Positions 24,331 to 34,660 of a DNA stretch of 64,000 nt are shown piece by piece. The translations under genes were made by a program, and so were the position numbers. The notes under the pieces were generated by a model. That model made no database searches, was not told where the DNA came from, and saw only the letters and a program-made list of their open reading frames with translations. Where the stretch lies: contig NW_020194664.1 of assembly GCF_002865645.1 (NCBI RefSeq), positions 306,104 through 370,103 on the forward strand. The letters run 5' to 3'. The DNA comes from Hyaloscypha bicolor E. Taxonomy: Eukaryota > Ascomycota > Leotiomycetes > Helotiales > Hyaloscyphaceae. The number at the start of each line of letters is the position of its first letter. Within the stretch, counting starts at the first letter, position 1.

Positions 24331-25099
24331 GGAAGCTACTAATGGAAGTATGAAGTACAAGACCTCTAAGAGGAAGCGGATTGACGTTGAAAAGGCGGCG
24401 TGAAAGGAGACTGAATTAAGGGAGGGGAACAGGGGTCAAGGCCGTGAAAAACTGTGGGATTTTCATCGTACTTATCAAAGATGGCACGAGCACTGCCCGC
24501 TACGTGCTGTTTCTGAAATTTGAATTCTCTTGCGAACCTCGAGGCTGCATCTTAAAGAACCCCATCACAAGCCTACTCAATTGCCGTTGCACGGAGTTTC
24601 CTGCAAACGCGTAAGAACGCGAAGCAGGCTGCATCATCCAAAGAGCGAATACCACGACGACATTCTTATTAAATTTATTTTTGCAGGGAATGTTCTTCTG
24701 GAGTATATTATCTTTGCTGTGCGCAAATAAACAATACCTTCCAGCCCGTTTTGTTAGTGGGGAATCGTCCTCGTTACGTAGCCTTGGTAAATCATCTCAA
24801 CTCGCAACTTTCCACCTTTTGGTACCTCCTAACATGTACGCCTTATGAAAAGCCTGCAAAGCCTTATAAGCTGTTCTCATAAGATCTTGTTCAGGAACGC
24901 CGCCTGGGTTTCATTTGTTTGCCCCCTTTTCCCAGCCGCAGCTCGCTTACGTGTACCCCTATTCCCACTTCACTTTCAAAAGTTTCAAATTTGGGCCACT
25001 GGTGGGCCTTTTCACTTCTGATTACATAAAAACCCGTGGTTGGATTTTTTCGTTGCACAACGCATCTTCTTCTTTGCTATCTGATCCTCCAAACGGTCC
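24331..25099. other. 3' flank of the fusion gene; no gene seen
   Basis: Base composition is normal. An AATAAA at 24726-24731, about 400 bp after the stop codon, is a possible polyadenylation signal. The short open frames here show no family likeness. Confidence 0.4.
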
Positions 25100-25595
25100 A
25101 TGAAGAAGCCCAAACGTTTTGAAGGCCCCAAACGTTTTGAACCCCCAAGACGATTTAAAGGCCCAAAAGGTTTTAACCCCCCAAAAGTTTTAAAGCCCCT
25201 CTGACGTTTTGAAGCCTATTTAAAGGCCCAAGACGATTTAAAGGCCCAAGAGATTTTGAACCCCCCTAAACGTTTTAAAACCCGCCAGAAGTTTTGAAGC
25301 CCCCAGATGTTTTGAAGCCCAAACGTTTTAAAACCCCCCAAACGATTTAAAGCACCCAAACGTCATAAAGCACCTAATCGTCTGAAAGCACCTAATCGTC
25401 TGAAAGCACCCAGACGTTTTAAAGCCCCCAGAGAATTCAAAGCCAGAAAACGTTATAGAGCCCAGAAACGTTATGGAGCCCACAATCATCATGAAGCCCG
25501 CAGGCGTCAACAAACGTCATGAAGGCCACATACATTTTAAAGTCCCCAAAAACTATGAAGCCACCAAACGTTTTGAAGCGTCCAAACGTTTGAAG
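25100..25595 (+). repeat. Degenerate 18-bp minisatellite encoding a K-R-F-K-x-P hexapeptide
   Basis: About 27 imperfect copies of an 18-bp unit resembling CCCAAACGTTTTGAAGCC run through this stretch. From an ATG at 25100 the plus strand reads a hexapeptide series (KRFEGP, KRFEPP, RRFKGP), with further KRFKAP- and NRLKAP-like units downstream. Unit length is mostly 18 bp, so the frame is often kept, but stops and a few length changes break it (first stop at about 25200). It may be the remains of a repetitive-protein gene or a plain minisatellite. The minus-strand reading (GGF, CF, TFG series) is its mirror. Confidence 0.8.
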
Positions 25596-26510
25596 GAACT
25601 CTCTAATCGAACGCATATACATAAAGCACGACTACCACTTAAAAAGCCCAACTGCAGATCTTTCGCGTGGGACTAGAAGATCCATCTGACTTGAGATTGC
25701 TCTTTCATATTGCTTAAATTAATAAATAACTGAATAAAAGGAAGTTGCAGTGAAATCGTGAGAAATTGACTTGATCGGCGCTACTCTCAAAAGTCAAAGG
25801 ACAAAAGGCTCGATGGACGACCCTCCCAAATACTGCCCCAAATACTGCCCTTTGTCTTTATTAAGCACTTAGCCGGTCTTTGCAGCTGTTCGATTTTCCC
25901 CTGTAAAAGCTGGGGTGCGTCGTAACTCGAGATTTGTGCCTTCATTGTTTGAGGCGTCTTTGTCCCGCAAACTCAAAGCGTGAAGCCCCCTTTTCTCTGA
26001 AGCGAAAGTGCCTCTGAATTTGGCACGGCACGTAGCTTTTTGTCAAACAACTGCACTTTTTGTAATGGGAGAAGATGGGCTAGTGTGAACCAGGCCACAG
26101 CTAATATAACTAGATCTACGGATGTACGTCCTCGTTCTTTCGCCCGTCCGCATTCGTCTAGCTTACTTACTAGTCAGATGACAGCAGTACCAATAGAACG
26201 CCTCACCGCTCGCTATCTATATTTGCCGGTGGCACGGCTTGACATTCTGGCTCGCTATTATTGTTTGGCTGGTTCCTGAAGCGTGTGACGCTGACCTGCA
26301 TGATCACCCCTCGTCAGTCTTATGGCATGCGGCACAGATGGGGATTTGAAATTATTCTTGCCGAATGTGGGCTGACGAAGAACTTTAAGCATAACGAGAA
26401 GTCTGAAGAAGTATTATAAGAGCACAATGGTCCCCCCAAAAACTATATTGGAATGAGATCATTGCTCATTGCCAGCCAGAATTCGAAATTCTCCCATCCT
26501 CACACTAACA
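25596..26510. promoter_or_regulatory. Intergenic region upstream of the cupin gene
   Basis: No gene was found in these 900 bp. A short direct repeat of AAATACTGCCC occurs near 25828-25850. A TATAAGAG motif at about 26415, some 95 bp before the cupin start codon, could serve as a TATA element. Confidence 0.4.
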
Positions 26511-27136
26511 ATGCCTTCCTCAAAACTCGACTACTCCACCCCCGTTCGCCGCATAATCACTTCCCACGATCCAAAAGGGGTTGCCATCTTCGCCTCAGAT
26601 GATCTCCTGCACCCAGATGACCCAACCACCGCACCCGCCTTCTCAGCTCCAAACGAGAGCTCCGCTTTCGGCGTAATACAAATCCATCGCAGCCGTGGCT
26701 TTCCCGCTGATAACCAATTACAGTTGAAGGAAGTGCACAAGACCCTTGTGCCGCTTGCTGATACCAAAGGTGCCCATGTAAGTCCGAGAGCTTAACAAAC
26801 CTCTAACCACGTGCTCATGATATGTAATAGTGTCGCATCGTAGATCTGCCTCCTGCAGAAGCAAGCTGGATTCATCGTACGCTCAGTCTTGATTATGTGG
26901 TTGTTTTGAAAGGGGAAGTGACGCTGATCATTGATGGCGGTGTGGAGAAGACGTTGAAGGAGCAGGATGTTGTTGTGATGAGGGGCACGAATCATGAATG
27001 GGTTAATCGGGGAAAGGAGCTCGCGAGGGTGTTTGCTGTTCTGGTGCCGAGTAAGGAGATTGTTACGGACGAGGGTGTGAGGTTGACGAAGACGGAGGCT
27101 GGAGATATATTTGATCCGAAGGAGGAGGATGATTAA
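26511..27136 (+). CDS. Small cupin-domain protein (one intron)
   Basis: Exons 26511-26777 and 26831-27136 are joined across a 53-bp intron (GTAAGT to AATAG) and give 190 residues. The splice keeps the frame: ...KGAH then CRIVDLPP. The first ATG at 26511 is chosen because the longer open frame upstream has no ATG. Residues about 100-165 form a single cupin barrel, with LDYVVVLKGEVTLII, the turn QDVVVMRGTNHEWVN holding the His of motif 2, and ARVFAVLVP. The paired histidines usual in motif 1 are not evident, so metal binding is doubtful. Fungal cupins of this shape act in small-molecule metabolism or are uncharacterised. It is convergent with the next gene and nothing ties it to the peroxidase fusion except proximity (2.2 kb). 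Confidence 0.88.
26778..26830 (+). other. Spliceosomal intron of the cupin gene
   Basis: It has donor GTAAGT, acceptor AATAG and a length of 53 bp. Splicing joins two frames into one continuous cupin domain. Confidence 0.88.
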
Positions 27137-27476
27137 GGGTTATGAAAGAATGGTCGAGTAACAATAGGCAGCTCCCTATCTTGAGTCCCGTGGTCTGTAC
27201 AATGCTTCAAACCGGTGGTAGCTTCTCTGGAATGATTCTTGAAATCATTGTTAATTAGCTTATTATTATGTTAACCTCCTTTCAACTTCTTCCATATTCC
27301 TCAAAAGTTCATCGTTTCGAAGCCTCCCCATTGCCACCCCTTTCCTTGGCTTTATCCACTATAGCCCGTTGTGTTTCCTCCTCTAAAATCTCTAATTCCT
27401 GGATCTTCTTCATTCTCTCCTTCTCTTTCCTGATCCTCTCGACTCTGTCTTGTGGAACCTGCATGCCCTCATCGTC
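27137..27476. terminator. Shared 3' region of two convergent genes
   Basis: The stop codons of the cupin gene (plus) and the Kre9-like gene (minus) face each other across 340 bp. No defined poly(A) signal could be assigned. The plus-strand open frames running from 27268 into the minus gene are shadows. Confidence 0.4.
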
Positions 27477-28506
27477 TTACGTGCCGGGCAGAGTTGCTCC
27501 AACCGGTTTCCGGGAAAGAGTCTTTGAAACAACGGTCGTGGTCTCGGAGGTTGCCTCCAATTCGTGAAGGGATGGGTATACATTTGAGGGTAATTCGGGC
27601 CCTAGCATGCGACTTGGGTCCAGTTCATGTCGCTGGGTAAACTTCGACTCTTGAGGAGTCCTGCTATCCATCTCTGCACGAGGGGGCAGGAATCCTTGCT
27701 TCTCTTGTTCCATCTCGTGTATTTTGTTGTTAGCCAGACTGGCGTGCCAATTTGTATCCGCGCTCATTTCATAAGGCCCAGGTCCGGGATCAAGCCCTCT
27801 TCGTGCAGGATGCCTGCGTTGACGATACCGAAATGCGGCTAAGACAAGAACAATAAGTGCTAGTATACCAATGATGACACCAATTCCAATTCCGGCTTTT
27901 CCACCAGTAGAGAGTCCGTTTGCTATTGTTGAAGAAGTTGGTCTCGATGCTTGGCTTGTCGTCTATGGTAAACTTTGAGCAATATTTTCATTACTCATGT
28001 GATAAGAAATACTGACCGTGGCAGAAGATAAAGTATTACTATTCGTTATAATCGTGGTTGAAGTCTGAACTTTTGTTAGTCCAGCGACAATTAGTGCTAA
28101 TGAAGTGCTGGAAGAACTGCCACTGTCGGTGATCTCGAAGTTATCGCCTGTCATGTCAAAGCTAGGGCCGAAAATCACGATGGCGTAGTTATTCGCTGGT
28201 GTGATATTGGACGGGATGTCCCAGGTGTATGTTCCAAAATTGGGAGCATCGCCTGATGACCATTAACTACCATCACCATCATACACAGAAGTGTGGTTAC
28301 AACATACTGGCAATTGTTGTCCCGGATGCAGGGATATGTAGAACGCCAGTTTCCAGGACTATGGTGATTGTGTCTCCTCCTCCTTGCCATGTAATCAGGA
28401 GCGTAGAACCTGCTTCGTAGATGGCGCCAGCTGAGGGACTAGTGATTTGCCCGAGGACCACATCTGTCAGCTGGAAGACAATCAGGAATGCAAGTACATA
28501 GTTCAT
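27477..28506 (-). CDS. Secreted/membrane protein with Kre9-KNH-like domain and one TM helix
   Basis: Three exons on the minus strand, 28308-28506, 28017-28252 and 27477-27962, give 306 residues. The introns (28253-28307, GTATGT to TCAG; 27963-28016, GTCAGT to ATAG) both keep the frame. An ATG 42 bases further upstream exists, but the one at 28506 gives a clean signal peptide (residues 1-19, cut after VLG). Residues 20-110 match the fungal Ser-Thr-rich/Kre9-KNH extracellular fold: ITSPSAGAIYEAGSTLLITW at the start, GTYTWDIP in the middle, and FEITDS at the end. A Ser/Thr-rich stalk follows, then one transmembrane helix (about 169-189, GIGIGVIIGILALIVLVLAA) with RYRQRR just after it and a cytosolic tail of about 115 residues. 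It is probably a cell-surface protein; most family members are GPI-anchored or wall-linked, so the tail is notable. Confidence 0.88.
27963..28016 (-). other. Intron 2 of the Kre9-like gene
   Basis: It is 54 bp long, with donor GTCAGT and acceptor CATAG on the minus strand. Its removal takes out an in-frame TAG that would otherwise end the protein before the membrane helix. Confidence 0.82.
28253..28307 (-). other. Intron 1 of the Kre9-like gene
   Basis: It is 55 bp long, with donor GTATGT and acceptor ATCAG. Splicing joins ...GTTIA to SDAPNFGTYTW in frame. Confidence 0.85.
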
Positions 28507-29009
28507 GGTGAACGGATGAGACGATGGCGGGATTGGTACTTGTTGCAACCAAAAGTGCTAATGATCAGTCGAGAATAATTACAGAACATGCAATTGTAGC
28601 ATTGCCTTAGAGATGAATACTCGAGGGGGTTTTGCTGAGCCTCAAAATGATTACATGGGAGCACAAGCTGAAGTTGGGGAACTTTTCATATGTGGAAAGT
28701 GGGTTTTATCAGGCTGGCTGTGCTGAACAACGAAAGTAAAACACGCAGCAGCTATCACAATGGATTCAGAGAGATGTTTGGCTTTTAAGCTGGGAGCAGG
28801 TCAGCCATTGCTCAAAGTAGGTCTCGCCACGAATTGAATAAGAAGCAAATCTGAGTGTTGGCTTGGGGTCAAAGCGAAGCGCCATGGCTTGCCACTTTCA
28901 ATGTGCAGTCAGACGACTCACAAGTTCCACAACACTCTAAGACATTGGGATTACGCCACAAACTCCAGATAGGAGATGTGTCCGCTTTCGTTCTACCGTT
29001 GGCCCAGTC
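28507..29009. promoter_or_regulatory. Upstream region of the Kre9-like gene
   Basis: About 500 bp lie between this gene and the kinase-ankyrin pseudogene, whose decayed 3' end may run into it. No clear promoter motif or further protein likeness was found. Confidence 0.4.
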
Positions 29010-29844
29010 CTAACGAATGCAAACTGGTTCTTTCACCTTGAAGAGACCGGTCACAGCGACGACCATCTCTATACACCTCAGTAAAAACAATCTCATTGTA
29101 CGGGTGGTATTCGGTTGTCTCTTTTGTCAAAGGCGTGATCCCATCTGGGGTATCTATGTTGATGTTGCATCCAAGTTCTATAAGGAGCTCATATGCCGTG
29201 TAAGAGCTAGCTAGTACCGCTTGGTAAAAGAGAAAGTGATCGTTCGCGTAAATCTTGAACGCTTCGTTCCCTATTGTATGATTTTGATCACTGATCTATG
29301 CTGGCAGGTATAGGATAAAGTCAACTGTTAGGAGACGTTATAGCAATCGAATTGTATCTGCTCGAAGTACTCGAGGCTAGAAAATTTAAACAGCTGCGTA
29401 GTAATACTCCTCGTTTGGTAACTCGTCCAATTGCGCTAGGACTCGGCAAAGCGTCTCATCCTTCGGCCCACAACGTAGTACAGAAGGTAGCTCTACATGA
29501 TTGGCTTCAAATAAACGCCTGCCAATAGCAAAGGCAGGAGAGTACCCTGACTCAGCCGAACAGACGATATACTCTAGGGCTTGGTCTATACTTTGTATTT
29601 CTCGGTATGCGTATCCGAGGGAGTAGCATAGGAAAATGCTGAAGGCCGCTCTGCCCCTCTCTTCTTTGACCGTGGAGTTATTAACAATATATTTGAGTTC
29701 TGACTATACTCTAGGGCCTAGGGCATTATCGTGGATCTTCTTTGTTTGGGCGTGGATTTCTAGGATCTTCGAAACTGCGTTAGCTACTGTGATTGCATAC
29801 TATATATGTACTAGGTAAGGGATAAAATAAATCAATTTTGATTA

Positions 29845-29955
29845 TGTGTTCCCTTCTTTCGCTTTTTCTTCCTTTCTTCATTTTATTTTTTCTTCCTTCC
29901 TTCCTTGCTTGCTTTTTCTGTTTTACCCTGCTTTCCTTCTTCTGCTTGCTTTGAA
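29845..29955. repeat. Pyrimidine-rich low-complexity tract
   Basis: About 110 bases are mostly CTTC/TTCC/CTTG units. On the minus strand they are purine-rich and would encode Lys/Arg/Glu within the pseudogene's third exon. The tract may mark an expansion after the gene died. Confidence 0.7.
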
Positions 29956-31286
29956 GAGATTTGACCGCCGCACACCTGTGTGTATACAGGTATCTAGACC
30001 AGGTTTAATATAATAGATAGATACTTACCGAGTAGGAATGCTCTAGGTCGTCAATAAGTGGTTGAAATGCGTCGTTAAGAGTGGTGTGTCTTCCTTAGAA
30101 AGTAGCGATAAAGTGAGTAGGTAGTATAATGGCTGCGAACCACAGTATAAGTATACCTTGTTTCCTATAGAAGGCTCCGAATTGCCAACTATCTATTTTA
30201 GAGTCTTTTAAAAGGCGAGATCGCTAGCGTAGTCTTTAATATCTTCCGACAAATATCTAGCAGGGGAGCAGAAAATCGCCATGCCTTTATTAAAACTTCA
30301 ATGGCCAAAATTGATATCTCGTCTTCTTTAGAAATAGAAAATTAGCTGATGACTAAGGGAATAAGGCTTAGGTACTACGTACCTGACTGACTGCCCAAGT
30401 TAATACGGCTGATTAGTCGGTCGCCTCTAGGCAGGTCCCCGTAGAATCTCACACCCGCAAAGACCTCCAGAGTCAAGAGACCGAAAGCAAAGACGTCACA
30501 CAACCAAAGCTCTAAATATACTAGGGTCTTTACAGACCTACTCATCTGCCTTTGAACCTCTGGAGCGTTATAGCACGTGGTCCCAGTATATGAATTATGT
30601 TCTGTGCTTTGAGGAGAGCGGTCGAAGTCCGCGATTTTAACCATAAACCCTGTCACTTTATCCTTATAGACAAGAACATTATCGAGTTTAATATCTCTAT
30701 AGACAATTTTATAGGCATGGAGAAATTGTAAGCCTGAAGAAACACCGTTGTAAAACCTTAACTTTTGCTCGTCTGACAAAACTTGCAAGGAGAGAAAAGA
30801 TCTAGCGTTCCCTGGTATAGCCAATTCTATAACGAGACTTGGCATAACCCCCCTAGACATACTATCCTACGAAAACGCTAATAATGTTGCAATTTTCGGG
30901 TGCTATCGAACTGATGGATGAGATAGGATTTCGACTTCGAATAAAATCGATCTAAGTCGACGGCAGTATTTATTATTGATTGTTAGATCTGCTAAATTTC
31001 GTGGGATTGATACCTTTACTGTCTTGATTGCGACAGCCTTCAATTTGCCCCTTAGCCCGCTAGCGCCCTTAGTAACCCTGTACGTCGCACCCTCTCCTAG
31101 ATAGTTTAACTGGTGCTCGTCGAGAGAAGCATCAGAGAAATGGAATAGGTTGAGGTCTTCGACATTGCGGCTAGTTATGGTACGAACGAAACTGGTCAAA
31201 AGACACAGCCCTGGAGATGCATTCCCAATTTGGTTCGAGATGCTTCTTGATATCTCCAAAGAGTTGGAAATTGGCAAACCGGGTTT

Positions 31287-31294
31287 GACCCACT
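31287..31294. repeat. 8-bp target site duplication GACCCACT, left copy
   Basis: It is identical to 34625-34632 and abuts the hAT terminal repeat. An 8-bp duplication is the hallmark of hAT insertion. Confidence 0.95.
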
Positions 31295-31549
31295 CAGTGT
31301 GTCAAAGGATTAATCACGTTAATCAAATTAATCGATTAATTAATTAATTAATGTGATTAGATTATGATTAACGTGATTCAGATTTTTTTTAATTAGATTA
31401 ATCTAATTAATACTTGATTAATTACGTAATATTGGAGTTTCTTGACTTTTTTTACTTTTCTCTTTACTTTTACTTATTAATTATTAAATAATCTTATAAC
31501 TAACTAATAATATTATAATAAAAAAAATCTAAATTAAGCTAAGAACCTC

Positions 31550-34300
31550 TTACTAGTAGCTAAGGAAGCCGGAATACCTAAATATTTCCTAGCTATTAAA
31601 GCTAAAATAGGAAATCTAGCTGTATTAGACTTCTAATAATCTAATAGCTTAATCTATATATATATTAGTACTAATATATTAAAAAATATTAAGGAAATAT
31701 CGGATAATTATTTAATAAAATTTAAGTGAGTTTTACTTACTTTTCTATTCTCTCTCTTTTCTTCTAAATAAGTTATTAATTCGTCTTCTATATTAGAAAA
31801 CTTATTAGTAATATATATATCTAAGTTATCTTCGTCGGAATCGGTCATATTAATATCCGAGAAATCGGATCTAGTATAGGATAAATTATAATTGTATTTA
31901 TATCTAAATATAAAATTAGTTATTAATTTATTAAAAAAATAATTAAAGGAATTACTTATATATTATAATTAGTTTTTAATCTATTATATATATCCGAAGA
32001 TATATTATTAGATAAGCTAATACTAGTTAATTCTTCTTGTTTAATTCGAGGATCAAGAATAAGAACTAAATATAAAGCTTTACTTTTATTATCTAAAATA
32101 CCTATTTTAGGATAATATTTTCGAAGTTTAGCTATATCCTAATCTATTATATCTGTAAATGCTTTGTCCTATTAAAGATTAGTATAATATTATTAATAAT
32201 ATAAGAAGAATTTAAGAAAAGACTTACTTTAAATTCTTTTTTAAAATTTTCAAGTTTATTATATATTTTATATACCTCAGGTATAATATAATATATAGTA
32301 GGGTAATTTTCGGCTTATAACTTAGTTATAGCTTTAATAAATATTGAAATTATATTTAAAATATTATTTAAATAAGTAATTTTAATATTAGTTAAAACTA
32401 GACTTTTATTTTTAAAAGCCTTCGAATTAGAGCTATTAATAACTACTTTAATAGCTTTATATATATATAAAAAGTTCTTTAATATATAATAAGTTAAAGA
32501 CTATTGTGTTTTTTAATCTATAAATAATTAGTATTAATTAATAATTAAAAAATTAAAAAATTAATTACTTACTAAGTTAAGGAAATTAAGTATTTTCTAT
32601 ATTAAAAGCTTTAATTTGAGCTTCTAATAGCCGTCGGTTTTCTTGATTGTATTTAAGACCTATAATAGTCTTTTAAATCTTTTTCCAAATTAATAAATCT
32701 ATAATTTATTAATAAAACTCTTATAAATTATATAGGAAACTTACTTATTACTTGTTTTCCCTCTTCTTTTTCTCTATCTTCGAGTTCTTCTATTTCTTGC
32801 TTATATAAACCTATAGAATAAGAGGTATTATAATTATTCTTAATAAGAGCTTTTAAAATATCTTAAACTACTAAATTTAAAATATAAGCTATATAAGAAA
32901 TATCTCCTTAAAATTTAATGCCTTTCTTATTATAATACTTTATAAAAGCCTTTAATAAGGTATTATTTGAGCTAGTATTATCTCGAGTAATACTAATTTA
33001 AAGTTAGTTAATAATAATTAAAATTAAAATTAAAATTAAAATTACTTACCTAGTTATATTATATTTAATATTATATTCTCTTAAAGTATCTAAGAGAATA
33101 GATAGTATATAGATACCTGAGTAAATATTACTTAAATCTCGTATAGCTAGTAAATAAGATTTTAATTTAAAATTATTATTTATAAAATATCTAAATAATT
33201 ATTAATATTTTTCTTTAATAATTAAAAGAATACTAACTTATAGAGTAATTCCAAGAATGGCCTTTTGATTTATACTTGTCTAAGTATCTAAAGTAATAGA
33301 AAAGATTTCTTAAGTTTTTATATTCTCAAGTAATTCTTTTTTAATTAATAAGCTTTTTTTAATATATCTTAATTCTAATTTATTTATAAGAACCTTAGTA
33401 TATAAAGGCAGTATTTGATTAGTAATATATTAGTATTAAGTAAATAAATAAGATTAATTAGAATATTTACTAATTTAAATAAGTTAAAAGCTTTTTAAAG
33501 CTAGAAGTAATAATAGCTCTAAAAGATATAGTATTAGAAATAATAAAATTTAATAATAATCTTTTAAAGTAATTAATAGTAAAGCTTTCTTCGTATTAGC
33601 CGGTATCTTTATTAAATAGCTAGCCTATAGTAAGCTAACTAGATTAACTAGACTAGCTTAATACCTCGCTTTTACCTAATATATATATTAGTTAAATTAA
33701 TTAAAAATTAATATTAATTAACTTATTATTAATCTTACTAGCCTTTAAGCTTAAAAGGCTTATAGACTTATAAGAATATCGAAAATAGATATAATAATTA
33801 CTTATAGAGCTATAGATTTATTATTTAAGCCAGATTTTCCTAATATAAAATTATTTAAAATTTAAAATTAAATTATAATAATTACTTACCTATATCCTCG
33901 AACTAAGTACTTAATAGTATATATTCGGATATCTTCGGGATCTTTTTGGGAAGGATCTAATATCTTTTAAAGATATTTAAATTAATAGAAAGAAGGTTAT
34001 TCCTTAAGTAGTTTAAGTTCAAAATCATCTTGATTTTGAATTAAGTTAATTTTAATCGAGGATTACTGAGATATTTTCGAATATATTAAGTAAAATAAAG
34101 TAACTTTATAGTTAAAAGCTTTTTAATACATATAGTAGTCGGTTTAATATTAATATTTGAAGTTTAGATATCAGAAAAATTATTAAGGAGAACAAGCTTC
34201 TTATATAGAGAAATTTTTAATTCTAAAGGGTTCTTAATATTTCTTCTAATTAGAAATTAGCTAGTAATATCAAAGCACTTATTATTAATAAAGGTTGATT
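31550..34300 (-). pseudogene. hAT transposase, RIP-inactivated
   Basis: The C-terminal dimerisation block at 31550-31640 is clear. The rest of the frame is interrupted by TAA/TAG stops at likely Gln and Trp positions and could not be followed in detail. The start codon was not found. A zinc-finger BED domain at the N-terminus is normal for the family but is not visible here. Confidence 0.65.
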
Positions 34301-34374
34301 TCTAATTATTTTATTTATAATTAATATAATTTATAAGGGAGTGGAAATACCGAAAAATCGAGGAGGTTCTGGAT

Positions 34375-34490
34375 ACTTCGCTTAGCTTGGTAAGCTGCGG
34401 CCTAGGCCGCCGCTAGGTGGCCGTAGCCCTAATACGGTAAAGCGTACTCCCGATGCGGCTAGCGCTATTACGTATCTAGTCACGTGCTCC
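34375..34490. other. GC-rich subterminal island in the hAT element
   Basis: A segment of about 115 bp of normal GC, including the near-palindrome GCGGCCTAGGCCGC, sits between the decayed transposase and the AT-rich right subterminal repeats. It contains few CA/TG pairs, which may explain why RIP spared it. It would lie in the transposase leader or promoter. Confidence 0.6.
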
Positions 34491-34624
34491 ATTAATCAAA
34501 TTAATTAATTAATAATCAATTAATCTGATTAGATTATAATTAGAATATGATTAATAGTAAATTTCCTTGATTAGATTAGATTAATGCCCATTAATCTAAT
34601 CTAATCTAATCATTTGACACACTG

Positions 34625-34632
34625 GACCCACT
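34625..34632. repeat. 8-bp target site duplication GACCCACT, right copy
   Basis: It pairs with 31287-31294 and defines the right end of the hAT insertion. Confidence 0.95.
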
Positions 34633-34660
34633 CCAGGCTATCGCTCTGATCGCTCGCCAT
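34625..34660 (-). pseudogene. First 12 codons of the kinase-ankyrin gene, cut off by hAT
   Basis: The minus strand from ATG at 34660 reads MASDQSDSLEWV, the last eight bases being the hAT target duplication. Removing the element and one duplication copy joins this in frame to KPGLPISNS at 31286. An in-frame TAA lies a short way upstream of the ATG, supporting the start. Confidence 0.8.

Larger units (their letters stand above)
29010..31294 (-). pseudogene. Protein kinase-ankyrin gene, main body, disrupted
   Basis: On the minus strand, 31286-30383 encodes a kinase domain in one frame: glycine loop GEGATYRV, VAIKTV with the ATP-binding Lys, YRDIKLDN in place of HRDxKxxN, ADFDRS in place of ADFG, and APE. 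Two TAG stops interrupt it (about 30903 and 30865), each explicable by one C-to-T or G-to-A change. A 57-bp intron (30326-30382, GTACGT to AAAG) keeps the frame into WRFSAPLLDICRK and the end of the C-lobe (SPFKRL). A frameshift follows, then a second likely intron (29976-30028), a helical region (AFSIFLCYSLGYAYREI, Sel1-like), and near 29100-29200 an ankyrin-like unit (AYELLIELGCNINI, DGITPLT). The first 12 codons are cut off by the hAT element and sit at 34625-34660. His-to-Tyr and Gly-to-Asp in the catalytic motifs are also transitions. It is not functional as it stands. Confidence 0.8.
31295..34624 (-). mobile_element. hAT-superfamily DNA transposon inserted in a kinase gene
   Basis: A 3330-bp element has terminal inverted repeats starting CAGTGTGTCAAA at both ends and an 8-bp target duplication GACCCACT. 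Clusters of ATTAATC/GATTAG motifs lie just inside each end (31310-31420 and 34495-34610), as expected for transposase binding sites. The transposase is on the minus strand: near 31550-31640 the C-terminal hAT dimerisation motif is readable (PILALIARKYLGIPASLA, then TSKRFLA), preceded by LLDY then a stop where Trp is usual. Upstream coding is RIP-decayed (AT-rich, little CA or TG). The element splits codon 12 of the kinase gene from the rest. Inactive. Confidence 0.95.

Noticed and set aside
20866..24403. Many short frames on both strands within the fusion gene
   Set aside because: They are shadows of the 1199-codon frame.
25328..25622. Minus-strand Phe/Gly/Thr repeat frames
   Set aside because: They are the reverse reading of the 18-bp minisatellite; the plus-strand hexapeptide is more regular.
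26511..27136. Cupin gene as a metabolic partner of the peroxidase fusion
   Set aside because: The distance of 2.2 kb with a minisatellite between them and no shared motif gives no real support for a cluster.
27268..27567. Plus-strand open frame of 99 residues
   Set aside because: It runs antisense into the last exon of the Kre9-like gene and shows no domain.
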